Assembly: GCF_900102895.1 (NCBI RefSeq)
Contig: NZ_FNGD01000003.1
Coordinates: 124,001 to 188,000 of the forward strand
Source of the DNA: Arthrobacter sp. ov407
GTDB lineage: Bacteria > Actinomycetota > Actinomycetes > Actinomycetales > Micrococcaceae
Length of the DNA stretch: 64,000 nt
Direction: 5' to 3'
This document shows positions 36,559 to 45,489 of the stretch, piece by piece; within the stretch, counting starts at the first letter, position 1, and every line of letters begins with the position of its first letter. Position numbers and translations under genes: made by a program. The notes beneath the pieces are model-generated. The model had not been told where the DNA came from. It ran no database searches and worked only from the letters and a program-made list of their open reading frames with translations.

Positions 36559-37062
36559 TTACGCGGGCACGCGGATGACCAGGGGATCCATCTCCTGGCC
36601 TGCGGCGTACTGGCCGTCGAACAGTTCCGACCCCGCTTCGGAGACCGCAACCTCGACGCGCTCCCAGACGAGGAACCCTTCCATGTTGCGGGGGGCGGCA
36701 GTACGCAGGGTGCCGACATCCGAGCGGTCCATCCCGCCGCCGTCGCCCGTGCCGATCGACAGGACCCCGTGCCCGGCCGTGAATTCGACCCATGGATCCA
36801 GCAGCCGGACGAACATCATTCCGTGGTGTCCGGCAACGCGGACGTCGCCGCGGAACCGCAGCACACCGGTGCCGCTGGCGGGATCGTACTCCGAGCCGGC
36901 GGGGGCGAAACAGAACTCGCCGGTCTCGGTCACGGTGGCGCCGGCGGCCGCGGAAACGGCACCGTCCGGGAGTCCGGAAATGTAATCCATAAAGCTGCGC
37001 TTGATGCCCCAGGTCAGACCCGGAGGGGGCAGCGGAGCGGGGGAAGCGGACGCTGGTGTCAC
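36559..37062 (-). CDS. Cytosolic HtaA-domain protein
   Basis: A 167-residue protein with one HtaA domain: LTWGIKRSFMDYISG, then a FRGDVRVAGHHGMMFVRL core. HtaA domains bind haem in Corynebacterium surface proteins. Here no signal peptide or anchor is present, so any haem role would be inside the cell. The GTG start lies 6 nt after AGGAGA, while earlier in-frame ATGs lack a ribosome site. The neighbouring FetB-like permease suggests a metal context, but this is inference. Confidence 0.82.
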   Translation of the reverse strand: MTPASASPAPLPPPGLTWGIKRSFMDYISGLPDGAVSAAAGATVTETGEFCFAPAGSEYDPASGTGVLRFRGDVRVAGHHGMMFVRLLDPWVEFTAGHGVLSIGTGDGGGMDRSDVGTLRTAAPRNMEGFLVWERVEVAVSEAGSELFDGQYAAGQEMDPLVIRVPA

Positions 37063-37246
37063 GTAGGTTCTCCTGGGCTGTCGGGCGGATCTACGTCCGA
37101 GCCTAGCCGCGGATCCGCGCCGGGCTGAACTGTTCCACCGAAGCAGCGTCATCCGGCGCATTTCTCTGACGGCGTAGGCACGCCGGGACTACCGCCGGGA
37201 CGGCGGTGGTTGACTTGGATGAGTACCGGTGAGCAGGAGGTGCACA

Positions 37247-38230
37247 ATGGCCGCGTCCATCAGCAGGGTATCCGGATCCGATGTGTCCGAAGACCCGCTG
37301 GATTCCTATTCCGCAACGGTCATCCGCGTGGCAGAGGCTGTCACACAGCACGTTGCAGCGCTCGAAATGACCGGCAACGGGCGCAACGGCAGGTTCAGGG
37401 TCGGCGCGGGTTCGGCCGTGCTGTTCACCACGGACGGATATCTGCTCACGAACGCCCACGTGGTGGGCGGCGCCCAGTCCGGCCACGCGGTCTTTGCAGA
37501 CGGCACCAGCACGGCTGTTGACGTGGTGGGCGCCGACCCGCTGTCCGATCTTGCCGTGGTCCACGGCCGGGCCCCCACGGCGGCACCGGCGGAAATGGGC
37601 GACGCCGAATCGCTCCGGGTCGGCCAACTGGTCATCGCCGTGGGCAATCCGCTCGGGCTCGCAGGCTCCGTCACCGCCGGGGTGGTAAGTGGACTGGGCC
37701 GTTCCATCCCCGTCTGGTCCGGGCGGAGCCGGCGCGTGATCGAGGACGTCATCCAGACCGATGCCGCCCTCAACCCCGGCAGTTCCGGCGGGGCCCTGGC
37801 GGACGCCCGCGGGCGGATCGTCGGCATCAATACCGCCGTGGCCGGAGTCGGGCTCGGCCTGGCCGTTCCCATCAACGCCACGTCCCGGCGGATCATCGCT
37901 TCGCTGCTCAAGGACGGCCGCGTCCGCCGGGCCTACCTGGGCCTGGTGAACACGCCGATCCAGTTGCAGCCAAGCGCCGTCGTCCGGACAGGCCGCAGGG
38001 AGGGCCTGCTCGTGGTCGAGGTCCTGCCGGGTTCGCCCGCCGAGCGCGCCGGGCTCCGGGCCGGCGACATCCTCCTGAAGGTCGGGCAGATGTACGTCTC
38101 CAACGCCGAGAGCCTGCAGAAACTGCTGTTCGCCGAAGCGATCGGGGAGCCCCTGGACCTTGCCGTACTCCGTGACGGCTCGGACCTGCGGCTGGTGGCG
38201 GTGCCCGCGGAGATGACCGACAACCAGTAA
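37247..38230 (+). CDS. S1C serine protease with PDZ domain, no membrane anchor
   Basis: A 327-residue HtrA/DegP-like protease. The catalytic His is in LTNAHVVG (about 69), the Asp in SDLAVV (about 100) and the Ser in LNPGSSGGAL (about 178). One PDZ domain follows (about 245-320, EVLPGSPAERAGLRAGD). Unlike most actinobacterial HtrA proteins it lacks a signal peptide and a TM helix, so it may work in the cytosol. AGGAGG lies 5 nt before the ATG. A terminator-like hairpin follows the stop. Confidence 0.92.
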   Translation: MAASISRVSGSDVSEDPLDSYSATVIRVAEAVTQHVAALEMTGNGRNGRFRVGAGSAVLFTTDGYLLTNAHVVGGAQSGHAVFADGTSTAVDVVGADPLSDLAVVHGRAPTAAPAEMGDAESLRVGQLVIAVGNPLGLAGSVTAGVVSGLGRSIPVWSGRSRRVIEDVIQTDAALNPGSSGGALADARGRIVGINTAVAGVGLGLAVPINATSRRIIASLLKDGRVRRAYLGLVNTPIQLQPSAVVRTGRREGLLVVEVLPGSPAERAGLRAGDILLKVGQMYVSNAESLQKLLFAEAIGEPLDLAVLRDGSDLRLVAVPAEMTDNQ

Positions 38231-38236
38231 CGAAAA

Positions 38237-38269
38237 TCCAGCCCAGACAGGGCGATTGCCCGGGCTGGA
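38237..38269 (+). terminator. Candidate intrinsic terminator after protease gene
   Basis: TCCAGCCC (38237-38244) pairs with GGGCTGGA (38262-38269), with an inner GGGC-GATT-GCCC stem. An AT-rich ATTATC follows but there is no long uridine run. It lies 7 nt after the stop codon. Confidence 0.55.
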
Positions 38270-38467
38270 ATTATCCCGTCGGGGCCGAATTCGTGCCCAG
38301 CTGAACTACTTGGGTCCAATTGGCGACCACCCGCGAAATTACTTGTTTGGCGCCGTAATTACCTGCCCGCCGCTCTACGTCCTTACTCAACGGTACTGAC
38401 GCCTGTACGCGTCTTTCTTTGGGCGAAAGATCGGGTAGCGGCATGCCTTGTTGCGCCCCGCCGGGCG

Positions 38468-38480
38468 TGTCACGGTGACA
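38468..38480. promoter_or_regulatory. Palindrome TGTCACGGTGACA upstream of BTAD regulator
   Basis: A perfect 6-bp-arm dyad with a one-base centre, 106 bp before the BTAD gene start, in the 356-nt gap 38231-38586. The rest of that gap holds the terminator at 38237 and two AATTAC direct repeats 20 bp apart (38337 and 38357). It probably binds a dimeric regulator; which one is unknown. Confidence 0.4.
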
Positions 38481-38586
38481 TTGGAAAGCCGGAGGGAACA
38501 GAGTCTCAGTACGGCCTGGTTTCGATGTTAATCCGGCTCTTCGCAGACGACGGAGTTCGTTTTACCTGGGGAAATCGGAGAATATC

Positions 38587-39525
38587 GTGGATAGCCCAAC
38601 GGAAACTACACCCTCCATTTCGGTCCGCCTATTCGGATCATTCGAAGTACGCCGGGACGGCGTGGCGCTCACCGCCGCCGACATGGGCGGATGCAAACCC
38701 CGGCACATACTGGAAATTCTTTTGCTGAACCTTGGTACGCCCGTGTCCAAGACCCGCCTGATCGATCTTCTCTGGGGCGCCGGCGCGAGTGATGGCTCCG
38801 TGGCGACGCTCGAGAGCTATATCAGCGGTATCCGGCGCGCCATCCAGCCAGGCCAGACCAAGACCGGTCCGCTCCGCACGGCCAACAGCGGTTACGTCCT
38901 GGACCCCACCCTCGTGGATCTGGATTTGTTCCGGTTCCGTGAACTGGCCCGCGACGCCGGTGAGTTGCCTCCGGATGAGGCCTACCCGCTGATGCTCGAG
39001 GCCCTGGAGATTTCCGCCGAGCCGCTGCTCGGGTTCGAGCTTGCCTCTGACTGGGCAGAAGAGGCGCGCGTGCGCCATGCAGCCGAGAAGGTGGCGCTGA
39101 AAATCCTCGCGGCCGAAACGGCGGCACTGCTGAACAAACCGGACGAGGCCGTCAACCTGGTCCAGGCTGCCATTCGGGCGGAACCCCTGAACGAGCGGGC
39201 CTGGACGGTACTGGTGACAGCCTATGAACAGGCCGGCCTGCCAGCGGAAGGCCTGGCGGCGTATGACCGCTGCCGCAGGCTCTTTGACCACGACCTTGGC
39301 TGCACCCCCGGCCCGGCCCTGCAAGAGGCTCATCTGCGGCTCCTGCGGAAGCGGGCGGAAAGTAATTCCGAACTCTCCGAGGTATTGGCGGCGCTGCTCT
39401 ATCTGGGTGAGCGGTTGAACGGGCCCAAGAGCAGGCAGTTGGCGGGGGCGGAGTCGCGGCGCATGCATGAGAACGCCGGGCGGGTGCTTGATTCCTTCCT
39501 CCAGCGCGTCCGGGCCGCGGTCTAA
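38587..39525 (+). CDS. SARP/AfsR-type regulator with BTAD domain
   Basis: A 312-residue transcription factor. The N-terminal OmpR-like winged helix (about residues 10-100) has VRLFGSFEVRRDG, LEILLLNLGTPVSKTRLIDLLWG and YISGIRRAI. The BTAD helical domain (about 105-250) ends with AYDRCRRLFDHDLGCTPGPALQEAHLRLL. No NB-ARC or TPR extension follows, so it is the small SARP form. No biosynthetic cluster adjoins it, so its targets are unknown. The GTG start follows GGAGA by 5 nt. Confidence 0.9.
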   Translation: MDSPTETTPSISVRLFGSFEVRRDGVALTAADMGGCKPRHILEILLLNLGTPVSKTRLIDLLWGAGASDGSVATLESYISGIRRAIQPGQTKTGPLRTANSGYVLDPTLVDLDLFRFRELARDAGELPPDEAYPLMLEALEISAEPLLGFELASDWAEEARVRHAAEKVALKILAAETAALLNKPDEAVNLVQAAIRAEPLNERAWTVLVTAYEQAGLPAEGLAAYDRCRRLFDHDLGCTPGPALQEAHLRLLRKRAESNSELSEVLAALLYLGERLNGPKSRQLAGAESRRMHENAGRVLDSFLQRVRAAV

Positions 39526-39709
39526 CGCCCCGCATCCCAGTCTCCGGCGGGCCGGCAGGGCCATTTTGAAGGCGCGAATGGCTGTCACCGCCGGGACGAC
39601 GAGTTAGCTTGGTCACGTGGCCGGGATTCTCGGGAAATTCCGCCGTGCTGGGCCTCATACTGGGAATGACCCTGGCGGGCAGTCCCACCGCCGGGTGTGA
39701 GGAGGGCCC

Positions 39710-39973
39710 ATGGAAACCTTGAAGAAAGTCGTCACGAACGAGTACTTCCCCGCAGCCGCAGTGCTGTCCGGGGTCATCCTGTTCTGGATCTTGGGCCTCT
39801 TCGGTGGACTGTCCCTCCTGAGCAGCCGCCAGTCCCCGGTGACCACCCTGACCTGGATGATGTTCGTCTATGCCGCAGCGGTACTGTCGCCCCTGGCCGG
39901 GCTGGTCGCTGCCATCGACCTCATCCGCCGGTGGCTGCGGAACCGGCAGGCGAGCGCGGCGGAATCCGCCTAG
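39710..39973 (+). CDS. Small two-TM membrane protein, unknown
   Basis: An 87-residue protein with two hydrophobic helices (YFPAAAVLSGVILFWILGLFGGL and MMFVYAAAVLSPLAGLVAAIDLI) joined by a short loop. The C-terminus is basic and then Ala-rich. GAGGAGGG precedes the ATG. I recognise no family. Confidence 0.7.
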   Translation: METLKKVVTNEYFPAAAVLSGVILFWILGLFGGLSLLSSRQSPVTTLTWMMFVYAAAVLSPLAGLVAAIDLIRRWLRNRQASAAESA

Positions 39974-40059
39974 CCTGCCCCCCGCTCAACCGGAACCGCT
40001 CAGCCGGCACCGCACCCACCCGTAGCGGACGCCGTGCCGCAGTCGCCGGACGTCTTCCG

Positions 40060-40680
40060 CTACTCGAAGCGGGAAGGATCACCCATGCCGCGCCGGACGA
40101 CTTCGGCGACGCCGCTGGAGTAGTCGATCACGGTGGTTGGCTCGGCACCGCAGTCGCCGGAATCGATCACGGCATCCACTACGTGCTCCAGGCGCTCCTT
40201 GATCTCCCAGCCCTGAGTAAGAGGCTCCTCCTCATCCGGAAGCAGCAGCGTGCTGGACAGCAGCGGTTCGCCGAGCTCGGCGAGCAGTGCCTGGACCACG
40301 TGGTTGTCCGGGATGCGTACGCCCACTGTTTTCTTCTTCGGGTGCAGCAGCCGCTTGGGGACCTCCCGGGTGGCGGGCAGGATGAAGGTGTAGCTGCCCG
40401 GCGTGACGGACTTGATGCTGCGGAAGACGTCGTTGTCGATCTGGACGAACTGGCCCAATTGGGCGAAGTCCTTGCAGACGAGCGTGAAGTGGTGTTTGTT
40501 ATCGAGGTGCCGGATGCTCCTGATCCGGTCCAGGGCTTCCTTGTTTCCCAGCTGCGCGCCTAAGGCGTAGCAGGAATCCGTGGGGTAGGCGATCAGGCCG
40601 CCAGAGCGCACGATGTCCACGGCTTGGAGGATCGAACGGGGCTGGGGGTTCTCGGGGTGCACATCGAAGTATCTCGCCAT
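40060..40680 (-). CDS. YciO/Sua5/YrdC family threonylcarbamoyl-AMP synthase-like protein
   Basis: A 206-residue protein of the family that makes threonylcarbamoyl-AMP for the t6A modification of tRNA. Motifs are GGLIAYPTDSCYALGAQ, KHHFTLVCKDFAQL and KTVGVRIPDN. The YciO subgroup is related to but distinct from TsaC; a true TsaC may be elsewhere. It lies 47 nt after the last cox gene on the same strand and may be read through from that operon. Confidence 0.9.
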   Translation of the reverse strand: MARYFDVHPENPQPRSILQAVDIVRSGGLIAYPTDSCYALGAQLGNKEALDRIRSIRHLDNKHHFTLVCKDFAQLGQFVQIDNDVFRSIKSVTPGSYTFILPATREVPKRLLHPKKKTVGVRIPDNHVVQALLAELGEPLLSSTLLLPDEEEPLTQGWEIKERLEHVVDAVIDSGDCGAEPTTVIDYSSGVAEVVRRGMGDPSRFE

Positions 40681-40727
40681 GGCATGAGCTTACGCCCGAC
40701 GGCGCCCCCGACCACCTCGACGGCGGC

Positions 40728-41855
40728 TCACAGCTGGTCGTCGTGGTGGATTCGTTCGCCGAGTTGCCGCAGCGGCTCCCCGCTGCCGCTCCACTGCTGG
40801 GCGATGAACTCTGCGGCGATGGAAACGGCCGTTTCCTCCGGCGTGCGGGCACCCAGATCCAGTCCCACCGGACTGTGAAGCCTGGACAATTCGGCCTCGC
40901 CCAGTCCCGCCTCGCGCAGCCTTGCCATCCTGTCCTCGTGCGTGCGCCTTGATCCCATGGCGCCGATAAAGGCCACGGGGCTGCCGCGCAGGGCCACTTC
41001 GAGGACGGGGATGTCGAACTTCGGGTCGTGGGTCAGGACGCACAGCACTGCCCTGGAATCCAGCAGTCCTTGGGCGAATTGGTCGCTCAGATACCGGTGT
41101 GGCCACGCGTTGACCACCTCGGCGGCGTCGGGGAATCTCGCGGGCGTGGCGAAAACGGACCGCGCATCACAGACGGTTACCCGGTACCCCAGGTAAGTGC
41201 CCAGACGGGCCAGCGCCGCGGCGAAGTCAATGGCGCCGAAGACGATCATGCGTGGCGGCGGCGCGTAGCTGGCGAAGAAGACGCGCATGCCGGTGTCGAG
41301 CCGCTCGCCGTCAACGCCGTAGTGCAGGATGCCCGTCCGGCCGGCGGCGAGAAGGCCCTGGGTGTCGTCGCCGACGGCGCGGTTGGTCCGGTCCGAGCCC
41401 AGGTCGCCTTCGCATCCTTCCGGCCTGACGATGAGATGCCGCCCCACGCGGTCGGCCTCCGGGTGTTCGATTACCGTGGCAACCCCCACCCGGCGCCCGG
41501 CGGCGATGTCCTGCGCGACGGCGTCGAGTTCGGCGAAGCGGCGCTGGGAGACAGGTTCAACGAAGATGTCGATGATTCCACCGCAGGTCAGGCCAACGGC
41601 GTAGGCGTCGTCGTCGCTGATCCCGTAGCGCACCAGGGCCGGCTTGCCGTCGTCCTTTACCTGGGTGGCCAGCTCGTACACCGCACCCTCGACGCAGCCG
41701 CCGGAGACGGAGCCCACGGCCTCGCCGTCGGCCGTCACCAGCATGGCCGCCCCGGGGAGCCGTGGCGCCGATTTGAAAGTGCTCACGACGGTGGCCAGGC
41801 CAGCAGTGGCACCCCTTCGCCAGTCAGGCAACATGGTCGCCAGGACATCGCGCAT
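40728..41855 (-). CDS. XdhC/CoxI family molybdenum-enzyme maturation protein
   Basis: A 375-residue accessory protein with GSVSGGCVEGAVYELA and a Rossmann-like half (IVFGAIDFAAALARLG, then AFIGAMGSRRTHEDR). XdhC proteins bind the molybdenum cofactor and mediate its sulfuration before insertion. It is the last gene of the cox operon, 9 nt after coxG. The ATG follows GAGGAG by 4 nt. It carries the complete C-terminal domain that the other XdhC protein in the operon lacks a full match to. Confidence 0.9.
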   Translation of the reverse strand: MRDVLATMLPDWRRGATAGLATVVSTFKSAPRLPGAAMLVTADGEAVGSVSGGCVEGAVYELATQVKDDGKPALVRYGISDDDAYAVGLTCGGIIDIFVEPVSQRRFAELDAVAQDIAAGRRVGVATVIEHPEADRVGRHLIVRPEGCEGDLGSDRTNRAVGDDTQGLLAAGRTGILHYGVDGERLDTGMRVFFASYAPPPRMIVFGAIDFAAALARLGTYLGYRVTVCDARSVFATPARFPDAAEVVNAWPHRYLSDQFAQGLLDSRAVLCVLTHDPKFDIPVLEVALRGSPVAFIGAMGSRRTHEDRMARLREAGLGEAELSRLHSPVGLDLGARTPEETAVSIAAEFIAQQWSGSGEPLRQLGERIHHDDQL

Positions 41856-41864
41856 CGGCACTCC

Positions 41865-42596
41865 TCAGAGCCTGCCGCACAGCCGGAGCAGCCGGAACGC
41901 CGAACGCCGGCCGGCCCAGTAGGCGATGCACGCCACGACGGCGACAACGCCGAGGACTTTGACCGGGCTGGACAGCTGCTCCGCCGCGATTCCCTTGGCC
42001 AGGCTCAGCCCATCCAGGCTGCCGCCCGGCGCGGCCGACGCCGGGACCGGCTCCGGGACAGCTGCGGGGGCAGGTTGCCCCGCGGCCGACGCCGGTTCCG
42101 GGACAACCGTCGGGACCGGCGCCGCAGGGGCTTCCGCGACTGGAGGTGCCCCCTCTGTGAGCATGGCCTGCAGGTTATTCGCGAAGAGGGACATCATCTG
42201 CTCCGTGACGCTCCCGATCACTCCCTTGCCCATGGCGGCGGCCTTGCCGGACAGCGCGAGATCTGCGTTGACGGCCCCTCGCGTGGCCGCGCCGTCTTCG
42301 GCCAGCGTCAGCGTGACGGTCGCCTCGGCGGTGCCCTGTCCGCGGGTCTCCTGGGCCTTGCCGCCAAGAACGGCGCGGCGTTCCGAGGCGTTTCTTTCGA
42401 TGACGTTCAGCAGGCCCTTGTATTGCATCGTGACCGGCCCGAGCTTTACCGTCATGCCCACTTGGTAGGCGTCGTCCGAGAGCCTGTTCAGGATCTTGGC
42501 ACCCGGAAGGCAACCGGCCACCCTTTCAAAGTCCATCAGCGTGTCCCACACCCGGTCTATCGGTGCGACCACCGAGAACGTGCTGTCAATTTGCAT
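41865..42596 (-). CDS. coxG: CoxG, SRPBCC-domain CO dehydrogenase membrane-anchoring protein
   Basis: A 243-residue protein. The SRPBCC (START-like) domain occupies about residues 1-145 (VAPIDRVWDTLMDFERVAGCLPGAK). A Pro/Ala-rich linker and a C-terminal membrane helix (KVLGVVAVVACIAYWAGRR) follow. CoxG homologues recruit CO dehydrogenase to the membrane and may carry quinone. AAGGAA lies 8 nt before the ATG. It overlaps coxE by 11 nt. Confidence 0.92.
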   Translation of the reverse strand: MQIDSTFSVVAPIDRVWDTLMDFERVAGCLPGAKILNRLSDDAYQVGMTVKLGPVTMQYKGLLNVIERNASERRAVLGGKAQETRGQGTAEATVTLTLAEDGAATRGAVNADLALSGKAAAMGKGVIGSVTEQMMSLFANNLQAMLTEGAPPVAEAPAAPVPTVVPEPASAAGQPAPAAVPEPVPASAAPGGSLDGLSLAKGIAAEQLSSPVKVLGVVAVVACIAYWAGRRSAFRLLRLCGRL

Positions 42597-43887
42597 GAGC
42601 TGGTTCCTTGCCTCTCGCTCGTCCGTGCCCCTGTCCAGATTGCGGGCCGTCACCCCGAATCGCGGCCGCCAGCTCTGCCAAAGCCCGGTAGCTGTGGCCG
42701 CTGACGAATGCGTCGCAATAGGGAAGCGCTGCTGCCATGCCGCCCACGAGGGGCTGGTACTGCGGCGCCGCCTTGCGCGGGTTCACCCAGATGATCCTGT
42801 GGGCGAGCCGGCGCAGGCGGGCCATCTGCGCCGCGACCTGTTCCGGATCCTCGCAGGCCCAGCCGTCCGAAAACACCACCACCACAGCGCCCCGCGCCAG
42901 TCCGCGGCGGCCGTGCTCGTCGACGAAGCGCCGGAGGCCTTCGGCGATCCGGGTTCCGCTGGCCCAGTCCGGCGCGGAGACAGCGGCGCGGGCCAGAGCC
43001 TGGTCCGGATCGCGCAGGGCCAGCTGCCGCGTAAGCCTGGTCAGCCTCGTGGAGAAGACAAAGGCTTCGGCCCCGGCCCCGGTCACAGCGCCCTGCAACA
43101 GGGATACAAAGACGCGCGCATAGGGTTCCATCGATCCGGAAACATCACACAGCAGCACCAGTTTGCGGCGCTGCTCGCGCCGGCGGGCATACAGCAGCAG
43201 CGGTGCATCGGTACCGGAACGCCGGGCAGCGCGCACTGTCGCCCGGACGTCCAGGCTCGCTGTGCTGTGTGCCGACGTGCGGGTGCGGCGGCTCAGGCGC
43301 AACGGCGTCGCCAGCTGCAGCGCCGCAGCCAGCCGCCGCACATCACCAACTTCATCGGCAGAAAGCTCGGCAAACGATGCCTCATGCAGATGTTCGTCCG
43401 CGGAAACCATGGCAAGGACGGCCTCCCGATCGGCGGGACGGCCCTCCGCCGAGCTGTCCCGGCCCGGAGAAGCCACGAACGGATGCTGGCGCGTACCGGG
43501 GGCCGTGCCCACTTTCCGAGTGCCCGGCGCTGCGGGCCTGGTCCGCGGCCCCGGATCGGGCGGCGTCTGCACTGCCGGGCGGGCCGCACTGCCCGGTTGA
43601 GCGGTGCCGGCACTCCCGCGGAACACTGCTGCGAAGACGGCATCAAAGAGGGGCACCTGTTCGCGCGCGGATACGAGCACCACGCGGCAGGTCCAGTAGA
43701 GCTGCTCAAGCTGGTTTGGGGGGATCAGATGGAGCGCCTCGGCCAGCCGCGCCGCCCGGTCCGGCGACGTAGCAAGGCCGGCCCTCCGGATTGCCGTGAC
43801 GAACGCGGCGGACAAGGCTGCTGCCTCGACCCGTGGCGGCCGCCCCGCGGCGCTGTAGTTTTGGGCGGCGCTGTTGTTTTCAGCCAT
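42586..43887 (-). CDS. coxE: CoxE, VWA-domain protein
   Basis: A 433-residue protein with a MIDAS motif, LVLLCDVSGSMEPY (D-x-S-x-S variant, about residue 250), and VVVVFSDGWACEDPEQV. The N-terminal half is a helical region with a Pro-rich linker near residues 110-145. In the CO dehydrogenase system CoxD and CoxE mature the copper-sulfur-molybdenum active site. It overlaps coxD by 8 nt and coxG by 11 nt. Confidence 0.92.
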   Translation of the reverse strand: MAENNSAAQNYSAAGRPPRVEAAALSAAFVTAIRRAGLATSPDRAARLAEALHLIPPNQLEQLYWTCRVVLVSAREQVPLFDAVFAAVFRGSAGTAQPGSAARPAVQTPPDPGPRTRPAAPGTRKVGTAPGTRQHPFVASPGRDSSAEGRPADREAVLAMVSADEHLHEASFAELSADEVGDVRRLAAALQLATPLRLSRRTRTSAHSTASLDVRATVRAARRSGTDAPLLLYARRREQRRKLVLLCDVSGSMEPYARVFVSLLQGAVTGAGAEAFVFSTRLTRLTRQLALRDPDQALARAAVSAPDWASGTRIAEGLRRFVDEHGRRGLARGAVVVVFSDGWACEDPEQVAAQMARLRRLAHRIIWVNPRKAAPQYQPLVGGMAAALPYCDAFVSGHSYRALAELAAAIRGDGPQSGQGHGRARGKEPAHAN

Positions 43888-44803
43888 CGGTGCCGTCCAC
43901 AAGCCAGGCCGCGCCGCGGGAGCCGACGAGCTCGAGGTCATCACGGTTCTTGACGATGGAACCCCACGTTTGCTCGGTGATGCCGGGGTCGATCCGTTCC
44001 ACCCCGAGCACGGCCAGGGCGGAGACCCAGTCGATTGCCTCGGATATGCCGGGCGGCTTGGCGAGATCCAGCGTCCGCAACCGGGTTATGACGGCCGCGG
44101 CTTGGAGCGCCAACGGGCCGCTGCTGGCGGGCACCCGGCGGCGCACGATCTCGGCGATCCGGGCCGGTCCAGGGTAGTCGATCCAGTGGTACAGGCAGCG
44201 GCGGGTCAAGGCATCATGAAGGTCCCGCGTCCGGTTTGAAGTGAGGATCACGATGGGGGGATGGGTGGCGCGGATTGTGCCCAGTTCCGGAATGGTGACG
44301 GCGGATTCCGCCAGAAGTTCAAACGTGAAGGCCTCGAACTCGGCGTCGGCCCGGTCGATCTCGTCAAGGAGCAGCACGGCAGGCCGCGGGCCGGAATGCT
44401 CCAGCGCCTGCAGGAGCGGCCGCCGCAGAAGGTACTGGGGGGCGAAGAGGTCAGTTTCCGTGACCTCGGTGTCGCGGACTTCGGCCAGCCGGATGCCGAG
44501 CAGCTGGCGTTGGTGGTTCCATTCGTAGAGGGCCTCACCGGCGTCGATTCCCTCGTAGCATTGCAGCCGGTACAGCGGGGTGTCGAGGAGTTCGGCCAGC
44601 GCCTTCGCGGCCTCCGTTTTCCCGACTCCCGCCTCGCCTTCGAGCAGGATGGGCTGCGGCAGTCGGACTGCCAGGAACAGGGCCGTTGCCAGTCCGACGT
44701 CGGCCAGGTAGTTGGTGCGGTCCAGCGCGGCCATCAGCGACCCGACATCCGGGACCCTGCGCCGTACGTCTTCCTCCGCCCCGGCCCGCGCCGCCGTCGT
44801 CAT
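43880..44803 (-). CDS. coxD: CoxD, MoxR-type AAA+ ATPase
   Basis: A 307-residue ATPase. Walker A is LLEGEAGVGKTEAAK (about residue 45), Walker B is AVLLLDEIDRAD and sensor 1 is IVILTSNRTRDLHDAL. MoxR ATPases work with VWA partners as metallochaperones; CoxD acts in building the Cu-S-Mo cluster of CO dehydrogenase. The start overlaps the preceding gene by 4 nt (ATGA). Confidence 0.93.
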   Translation of the reverse strand: MTTAARAGAEEDVRRRVPDVGSLMAALDRTNYLADVGLATALFLAVRLPQPILLEGEAGVGKTEAAKALAELLDTPLYRLQCYEGIDAGEALYEWNHQRQLLGIRLAEVRDTEVTETDLFAPQYLLRRPLLQALEHSGPRPAVLLLDEIDRADAEFEAFTFELLAESAVTIPELGTIRATHPPIVILTSNRTRDLHDALTRRCLYHWIDYPGPARIAEIVRRRVPASSGPLALQAAAVITRLRTLDLAKPPGISEAIDWVSALAVLGVERIDPGITEQTWGSIVKNRDDLELVGSRGAAWLVDGTDG

Positions 44804-45489
44804 ACGGCCCCCTGCAGTCCGCCAAGAATGCGCCTGTAGTCCTCCTCGGTGTCCACGTCCAGGGGGACGGGACCGGGCGTGCGGACCTCGACGACGTCGT
44901 CCGCCCGCTGTTCGAGGAGCTTCCAGACTGCTTTGTCCCCGTGCAGGGCGGCCAAGTCCGGCAGCAGGCGCCGGGCAATCGCCAGCGGGTGGCCCACGCC
45001 GTCGTCGTAGCGGCACACCGCGATGCCGGCCGAACCAGCACCGGCTCCGCCGGAAGGGACGCCGGAAGGGGCGTCGGACCCCGTCTGGAGCAGGGCGCCG
45101 AGCACGGCCCGGACGCTCGCGGCCCGGACACCGGGCTGATCGCCGAGCAACAGGACCACGGCGTCGGTATCCGGATGCAGGGCAACGAGCGCGGTGGCGA
45201 TCGAGGACGCGCACCCATCGCCGAAGTCCGGGTTGAGCACCACCTCGCAGCCGCTGGTATCGACGGTGTGCTCTACCTCGGCCGCCGCGCCGCCCAGGGC
45301 CAGCACCGTCTGGTCGAACTCGCAGGCTCGTGCGGTCGCCAGGACGGCATCGAGCAGGACTCCCGTGCCGTAGGGCAGGAGCTGTTTGGGCCGACCCAGA
45401 CGTCGGGACGCACCCGCGGCCAGGATGATTCCCGCGGTCCGGGGTCCGGGGCGTCCGGCTGTCAGCAGAGGTTCAGGCCGTGAGGGCAT
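44800..45489 (-). CDS. MocA-like molybdenum cofactor cytidylyltransferase
   Basis: A 229-residue nucleotidyltransferase. It has GIILAAGASRRLGRPKQLLPYG (signature loop, about residue 17) and VVLLLGDQPGV (metal-binding Asp). It would convert molybdopterin to the cytosine dinucleotide form that CO dehydrogenase uses. It lies inside the cox operon, overlapping the XdhC-YHS gene by 17 nt and coxD by 4 nt. Confidence 0.9.
   Translation of the reverse strand: MPSRPEPLLTAGRPGPRTAGIILAAGASRRLGRPKQLLPYGTGVLLDAVLATARACEFDQTVLALGGAAAEVEHTVDTSGCEVVLNPDFGDGCASSIATALVALHPDTDAVVLLLGDQPGVRAASVRAVLGALLQTGSDAPSGVPSGGAGAGSAGIAVCRYDDGVGHPLAIARRLLPDLAALHGDKAVWKLLEQRADDVVEVRTPGPVPLDVDTEEDYRRILGGLQGAV

Noticed and set aside
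41028..42704. 558-codon plus-strand frame over the XdhC, coxG and coxE genes
   Set aside because: It crosses three genuine gene boundaries on the other strand and has a biased Arg/Gly/His composition typical of shadow frames.
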